Shown here piece after piece: positions 47,011 to 64,000 of a stretch of DNA of 64,000 nucleotides (position 1 is the stretch's first letter; each line of letters starts with the position of its first letter). The DNA lies in NCBI GenBank assembly GCA_033239005.1, contig BSQZ01000028.1, forward strand, positions 638,501 through 702,500, read 5' to 3'. Source of the stretch: Lamellibrachia satsuma (lineage: Eukaryota > Annelida > Polychaeta > Sabellida > Siboglinidae). Position numbers and translations under genes: made by a program. A model generated the notes under the pieces. It saw only the letters and a program-made list of their open reading frames with translations, searched no databases and was not told the DNA's origin.

Positions 47011-47889
47011 TAGTGCCCTGCACAGGCCTATAATTTGAGCCCAAGCCCGGTCCGCAATTAGCAGTTAGAATACAGGCCTGGCCCAGGCCCGCAAACATTT
47101 TTCAAGCCCAGCCCAGCTGGCAAACTAGAATTTAGGCCCAGGCCTGTGAATGGTTGGTACAAGGCCCGTCCCACACATTTCAGGTTCAGGCCCGCGAGCC
47201 AAAGACGGGTAAGCCAATTTAGAAAAGATAAACCTATTATCTTATAATAAAACGAAACACAAATATACTGTAATACATAGGTATTGTTTTATTAAATAAC
47301 ATTAAAAAACATCTGTAGTCACTAGCCTGAGAGAGATCAGGTTCAGACGTGTGAATTAGTACAAGTGTGAATGAATCAGTACTGGGGAAATTGTAGACAC
47401 TAAACAGTAGACACTAGTTAACACAATTGAAAAATACCAACTGACTGGGGTGGGCAGTGGGCAGGTCATTCAAGCAGGCAAGACTTGGAGGAAAGACCTA
47501 GACAATAGAATGTCCACTGGCAGGGTCAAAGGGTGATAAGTTGATGGTTAATCATGGCTTCATTGTCTCTCAAATATGCCTAAAATAAACATTTGGTGCT
47601 GGCTACTTCCAGCCAAGTGAATTTATGGACAATTAGATCTATGCAAAATGCTGCATTCATGCCAAACATATGCACCTGTAACATCTGTATGTAGTAGTAA
47701 TATGTATGGGTTTTGTATTAATATTTTTATTAGGCACGGCCCGCTCACACCAGGCCCGACCCAAGCCCGATATGTTTAATCATTTTTTTAGCCCGGCCCA
47801 CGACTGCAAAATGTAGGCACAGGCTTGGCCCGAGACATTTAGTAGAGGCCCGGACTGCGGGCACAAAGCCCAGCCAGTGTAGGGCCCTA
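47011..47889. mobile_element. hAT-like MITE with 8-bp target duplication
   Basis: The termini TAGTGCCCTGCACAGGC and GCCAGTGTAGGGCCCTA are inverted repeats of about 17 bp with four mismatches. The flanks are GTCTAGCT (47003-47010) and GTCTAGTT (47890-47897), an 8-bp duplication with one mismatch, as expected for hAT. Both arms are rich in AGGCCCG-type subterminal motifs. There is no transposase. It lies between the two tail-to-tail genes. Confidence 0.85.
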
Positions 47890-48094
47890 GTCTAGTTAAG
47901 ACGACTTATTGCCCAGATCTAGCCTTTCCGAGGAATATTAGGCAACAGTATTATACACGTTTACAGTCCATTTATCCATCACAGACACCTATGTTATGTT
48001 ACAATACTATCAGAATTTATCACAGAACAATAAAATTATCTACATTTTATGATGGTTGAATGTGAATTTGTTGTAGAACAATTCTGTGAGTGTG

Positions 48095-59043
<10,949 letters not shown>

Positions 59044-59047
59044 TTAA

Positions 59048-60208
59048 GGTAGCTGGGGCATCTATTATATGCTTGTCTTGAATTGAGTAGCTTCAGCAGA
59101 CATTTTTAAGATAAACTAACCATTCCTCACAGATTGTAGTTGAAATACTATATAATATTCCAGATTAATAAAATGTTGAGTTTTTCATTTATTTGGTTAT
59201 GTTACAAGATTTGTAAAAAAAATTTGTGACAAAATAGCCACAAAATTATATCATTTTGAGAAAATCCCCCAAAAATAAACATATAAGTATGATGGTGTCA
59301 CGGGTGACTTTATGAACAAATTTGGTTAACATAAACAAATTACGTGTTCTACATCACCATGAATAAGTTTGCAAAAAGTTGAATGACAGCTTTAAGTGGC
59401 AGTGTATTTTTGACACAAACCCTTCACCAATTGTAATTCTAATTCGTGTAATGTTGCCCATATGTAAGACGCATTCATACGCCAAATTGCAGCATTGTAA
59501 CTTCAGTAAGTGTTGTAGTTTTTCTAAAATAGTAAATTAAGCATTTCCTGGTTGTTAGTGATAACAGAGATGTCAATAGATACGAGTATCATGCTGGAAA
59601 TGTGATTTTTTCATTGGCGCTTTATGTATTGTTGATAAAACATAACAGCCATTTCTAATATTGCAATGTCCCCTTAATTTGCCGCCACAATGGTCCTTGA
59701 ATCTGCAAAGTGTTGTCATCTACAATATCAGGTTATGCCAGCCATCTGATAAACATGTGACAGGGCGTGTTTACGATCATTTTGATTGGCCCGTTACCCG
59801 AGGGGTCACCACGTCACATCTACTTGGCCTATTCCATTATAGCTTCAAAGGCACAATAAACCACGTTAGCGCTGATATTTGCTGGTTTAACGACATGATT
59901 TTGTTAAGTAGATATAGTACTGATGTGTACTGAAATCACAGTACCCAGACGACATGTTCCGTGTTAATGACGACCAAATAAAGCTGGTTCAAAGATTGAA
60001 GTACAAGCAGTCGTTACTATAGAAACATCGTCAGCGTTTCTAAGAAGTCAGGGGGATCTCCAAAAGGACTGTTTTTTAAGGATGGATTGGCAAAATACGT
60101 TAATGCCAGGTGATTATTTGTGGTGTCGACGTTCAGTTCAATATTTTCTAGCATATTATGAGGACAAAAATGAAAAAATCAACTGACACGTTAGCCACCC
60201 CAGCTACC
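59048..60208. mobile_element. TTAA-flanked DNA transposon remnant (piggyBac/Kolobok type)
   Basis: Both ends read GGTAGCTGGGG inward (59048-59058 and the reverse complement at 60198-60208), flanked by TTAA at 59044-59047 and 60209-60212. TTAA target duplication is typical of piggyBac and Kolobok elements; purine-starting termini favour Kolobok (inference). Length is 1161 bp with no transposase frame, so it is non-autonomous. Confidence 0.82.
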
Positions 60209-61184
60209 TTAACCCATTATTAAATATTACTTATTCTTAGAAATACTAGTTAGACATAGTCTTACAGTGGGGTACACTATGCCTACGGCTAAATTAAGAC
60301 TAAGCAATATGCCAATAAGTCTAAGTCTACTATACTCAGCTATAGATACAAGAGTATATGGTGGGAAAAGATATGATTACTGGAAAGCGAATGTGACAGC
60401 TATGAATGCTGCCTTTCATAATGTTAAGTGGGAAGAAGAAATGGAAGCAAATGTGAGATGGAAATACTTTAAGTTGAAAATTGAAGAGTAAGTAAAAAAT
60501 GTGCCATTAAGGGAAAGGAAGAGACTAAACCCTAAAGCCCCCTGGCAAACTAAGAGAATCTGTAGATCGGTAAAGAAACAGATTCAACATTGGAAAAGAT
60601 GAAAAAACTGGTAGGAACAAAGAATATGAAGAATATAAGAGGCAAAGAAATAAAAACAATAGTATCCGGAAAAAAGCACAAAGGGAGTAAGCAAAAGATA
60701 AAACAGTCATACCACATTTAAGAAAGGAGGACAGTGAAACCTCAACAAATGACCAGGAAATAGATGATGTTCTAGGGAAGTTCTTTGAATCAGTATTTAC
60801 AACGGAAGATGATGGTGATAATATTTTACCAGAATTTTACATTTACTGAGCAAGATATATTTATAAAGTTACAGCAGTTAAAAGAAGACAAGGTGTGTGG
60901 TCCAGATGGTATACAATACATCCATAGATATTGAATGATTGTACTGAAACTTTAGCTAAACTGTTGTTTCTAATATTTACGGAATCATTGTCTAGTGGTG
61001 TAGAATCATTAGATTTGAAATTGGCAAACATTTGTCCAATTTATAAGAAGGGATCCTAGTCTATGGCTGGTAACTATAGACCAGTGAGTTTAACTTGTCT
61101 AGCCAGTAAACTGATGGAATCTTGTGTGAAGGATGCAATGTTAAAACATTTATTAGAAAACAATTTAAATATCTATTGAGTATA

Positions 61185-62475
61185 ATTAGCTCTCAAGAAA
61201 CTTGAAGTTTGTTCTGAATATTTCGACTGCATCTCGCAGTCTTCTTCAGCAGACTGAAGTTACGGATGTGTCACATGACCAATGTTATGTGACACAAGCT
61301 GGAGTAGGACTGGTAGGAGCTCCTGGCCGACGTCTCGGTTCAGAGTAGGTTTCTTTCTGTGGATGTTAATCGCCTCCTTTATTTTTCTCCTGTGCCAGTT
61401 CTCCTCGTGGTCTAGAATATTAACATCCTTCATAGAGCACTGATGGCCTGTTTTCAGTTTGTGTTCACTTATAGCTGATAGGGGTTGGCGACAAGATAGA
61501 TGTTCTTTGATTCTTGTGCCAAGTGTTCTAGCTGTTTCTCCTATGTAGTGTTGGTCACATTCTGGGCATTGTATGTCATATACTACCCCACACTTTGCTG
61601 CCTTTGCTGTTCTGTCTTTTGGGTGTGCCAACAGTGACCTCAGGGTGTTGATAGGTTTGTGGTAAACCGGGATGTTATAGGACTTGAAAATCCTTGCTAC
61701 TTGTTCTGATAGTTTACTAATGTAGGGCAGACCTATGGCATGTTGTCTTCTGCTGGTTTCTGTGGTGGTGTTCCCCTTCCTTCTCACTGGTTGCGTGGGG
61801 TTAAACATCCAAGTTTTGTAACCGTTTGCTTTAAGCACTTTCTTGATGTGGTCCACCTCTGTGTTCTTGTCTTCTTCTGTTATCAGGTTTTCTGCCCTTT
61901 GGAGGAGTGTCCTGACCACTGATCGTTTGTGTTCTAGGTGGTGATTAGAATCCCAGTTCAAATATTGGTCTGTGTGGGTTGCTTTCTGATATATCTTGAC
62001 CTTGGTTGACCCATCATCATTCAGGCATACATTCAGGTACACCCAAAAGACAGAACAGCAAAGTGTGGGTAGTATATGACATACAATGCCCAGAATGTGA
62101 CCAACACTACATAGGAGAAACAGCTAGAACACTTGGCACAAGAATCAAAGAACATCTATCTTGTCGCCATCAGCCCCTATCAGCTATAAGTGAACACAAA
62201 CTGAACACAGGCCATCAGTGCTCTATGAAAGATGTTAATATTCTAGACCACGAGGAGAACTGGCACAGGAGAAAAATAAAGGAGGCGATTAACATCAACA
62301 GAAAGAAACCTACGCTGAACCGAGACGTCGGTCAGGAGCTCCCACCAGTCCTACTCCAGCTTGTGTCACATGACATTGGTCATGTGACACATCCGTAACT
62401 TCAGTCTGCTGAAGAAGACTGTGAGATGCAGTCCAAATATTCAGAACAAACTTCAAGTTTCTTGAGAGGTAATTA
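61185..62475. mobile_element. Penelope-like element, inverted pair of GIY-YIG ends
   Basis: The minus-strand copy (62042-61260) encodes the end of a Penelope RT (GLPYISKLSEQVARIFKSYN) and a GIY-YIG endonuclease-type domain (VVYDIQCPECDQHYIGETAR, LGTRIKEH, SAISEHKLKTGH). The plus-strand copy (62048-62398) repeats only the endonuclease part. Arms of about 440 bp (61185-61628 and 62039-62475) are inverted around a 410-bp spacer. GIY-YIG joined to RT is diagnostic for Penelope-like elements, and inverted truncated copies are common for them. It interrupts a CR1-like LINE. Confidence 0.9.
61221..61262 (-). ncRNA. Hammerhead-like ribozyme motif in Penelope terminus (candidate)
   Basis: On the minus strand: CTGAAGA (a CUGANGA box, 61249-61243), one extra A, a perfect GACTGC/GCAGTC stem with GAGAT loop, then GAAA (61224-61221). 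Penelope-like elements are known to carry hammerhead ribozymes in their terminal repeats. The extra A and a poor stem III depart from consensus, so activity is uncertain. In the inverted copy (62409-62437) GAAA is changed to CAAA. Confidence 0.45.
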
Positions 62476-63548
62476 TGCTTAATATTAATAACCAAGAAAC
62501 CGGATCATCTATCCATTCAAGAATTTAAATACCCCAGACCAACATGGTTTTACAAAGGGTTGTTCTTGCCAAACAAATTTGTTAGAAACTTTTGAATGTT
62601 GGACAGAAGATGTGGATCAGGGACATAGTGTTGATGTTATTTTGTTGGATTTTCAAAAAGCATTTGACAAAAAAGAGGTCGCTGCAGAAACTATCTGCCT
62701 TATGTAAAGTTTTAGAATAGATAGCTGATTTTCTATCAGATAGAAAACTGCGAATTATGGTAAGAAGTGAATATTCGGAATAGTTTGATGTCATTAGCGG
62801 GGTTCCGCAAGGATCAGTATTGGGACCTATTCTCTTTTTAATATATGTAAATGATATACCAGAGACAGTAAACAATAATGCAAAAACTGTTTGCTGATGA
62901 CACCAAAATATTCAGAACATTAAAAAACAAATATGATTGTGAAATCTTACAAGCTGATTTAGATAACTTAAGTGAGTGGAGTAACTGATGGTGCCTAAAG
63001 TTCAACACAAGCAAATGTAACAGGATACATTTATTCACTTTGACAGAGAAATGTTCAACATTGTTTATAATACATATATTAGACCACATCTAGAATATTG
63101 CGTACAGGCGTGGTCATCTTATTCTGCAAAAAATATTTTAATGCTTGAGAAAGTACTACGCAGGGCAACAAAACTGGTAATAGGATTAAAGGATTTTACA
63201 TATGAGGAAAGATTAACACAACAAAAACTTTAGGTGGTTTAATTGAAACTTTTAAGTTGTTAACTGTGAAAGAGACATTAATCTAAATAACCTCAGAGCA
63301 GAGGCCACAGTAAAAAATTAAACAAACAACAATGATATCAATGTATGAACTTATGCAGATGCAGAGTTTTCAGTCAAAGAGTGGTGTATATATGGAATTC
63401 TTTGTCCAACGCAACGGCAACGATATTATATCTGCACCCTGTACTAACATTTAAAAAAGAAAGAGTGGCGGGTTACATTCCTACCTACTCGAACTGTAAT
63501 GTTAACCTATCCAGAATCTTAAAGCTAAAAAACAAAGTTAAATCATGA

Positions 63549-64000
63549 ATGCGAAATGCCCAACAGTAAGTATATATTTATGTCTATGACCGATTTGATT
63601 GATACACAACAATCAAAAGTTCACAAAACAGCTACGATCGAGCGATAATGCAAGTGAGTCGATTGAATACCGTCAAATAAAAAACAAAGATATCCGACAA
63701 CAATGATAACAAGTGACGCCTAACAATAGTGTAATCATGAGGGAAAAAATCATCGGCAACATTCCATATAAGTGCGCGTTTTATAACTTACCGTATGGTA
63801 ACGGTATTACTATTAGGCCACTATCAAACTTTGACGGGGACACCTGGTGATTACCGGAGGAATCATACGATATAACGGCAACGCAGCGACCATAGGATGA
63901 ACTTCACAAAACGCCTTCTATCAAGAACGTTTAGTGGTATTTTTTATTATGGCTACATATACATAAGTTCGGGCACAGATTATGCACAAACACACACGCA
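63549..64000. other. Terminal stretch
   Basis: No gene, RNA or repeat recognised up to the window end. Confidence 0.45.

Larger units (their letters stand above)
60267..63548 (+). mobile_element. CR1-like LINE split by a Penelope-like insertion
   Basis: The left part (60267-61180) encodes a pre-RT region and RT start in broken frames (DYWKANVTAMNAAFHNVKW; NYRPVSLTCL-like near 61075). The right part (62485-63548) continues the RT (FQKAFDK-like near 62660, [20 protein letters not shown] near 62800-62850, a decayed F/YADD box near 62895). Its 3' end is YIRPHLEYCVQAWSSY, LRRATKLVIGLKDFTYEERL and FSQRVVYIWNSL. It is the same broad family as 8850-9993, in opposite orientation, with many stops. Confidence 0.85.

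Overview
The window is animal (metazoan) nuclear DNA. It is AT-rich, its genes are split by GT-AG introns, and it is crowded with non-LTR, Ty3/gypsy, Penelope-like, MULE, hAT-like and SINE remnants. The ERK5-type MAP kinase, the SLC25 carrier and the fibrinogen-domain membrane protein point to a marine invertebrate. A sponge or another early-branching animal is plausible, but the sequence alone does not settle it.

Three host loci are readable. (1) A single-exon gene on the minus strand (7143-8405) encodes a membrane-anchored fibrinogen-domain/EGF protein. (2) An SLC25A15-like mitochondrial carrier gene lies on the plus strand (33441-46298); five coding exons are visible and one central exon could not be found. 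(3) A MAPK7/ERK5 orthologue lies on the minus strand (58395 down to 48095). Its eight coding exons join in frame to 883 codons and include the ERK5-specific C-terminal tail. Genes 2 and 3 are tail to tail, with a short hAT-like element between them.

Layout: 1-5.7 kb, two broken Ty3/gypsy pol regions. 5.7-6.5 kb, a LINE 3' end with an expanded zinc-knuckle repeat. 6.9-8.7 kb, the fibrinogen-domain gene and its flanks. 8.8-13.7 kb, three LINE fragments. 14.6-17.4 kb, inverted-repeat elements and TA arrays. 18.1-19.8 kb, tandem arrays plus a second copy of the fibrinogen-gene flanks without the gene. 20.5-23.7 kb, a nearly intact LINE. 24.3-25.5 kb, a FLYWCH/MULE transposase. 26.5-28.0 kb, an uncharacterised multi-copy gene remnant. 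28.0-33 kb, a LINE end, a SINE and MITEs. 33.4-46.3 kb, the carrier gene with large repeat-filled introns. 47-48 kb, hAT-like MITE. 48.1-58.4 kb, ERK5 with a gypsy element inside its kinase-domain intron. 59.0-60.2 kb, a TTAA-flanked element. 60.3-63.5 kb, a CR1-like LINE split by an inverted pair of Penelope-like copies.

The most striking pattern is in the carrier gene. Three introns carry minisatellites whose repeat unit is the local exon-intron junction, so each unit holds a copy of the exon edge, the splice site and a little intron. Two arrays copy donor sites (47-bp and 37-bp units) and one copies an acceptor site (71-bp units). Local tandem duplication is common elsewhere too (21-, 27-, 28-, 37-, 52-, 57-, 67- and 78-bp units), often inside coding sequence.
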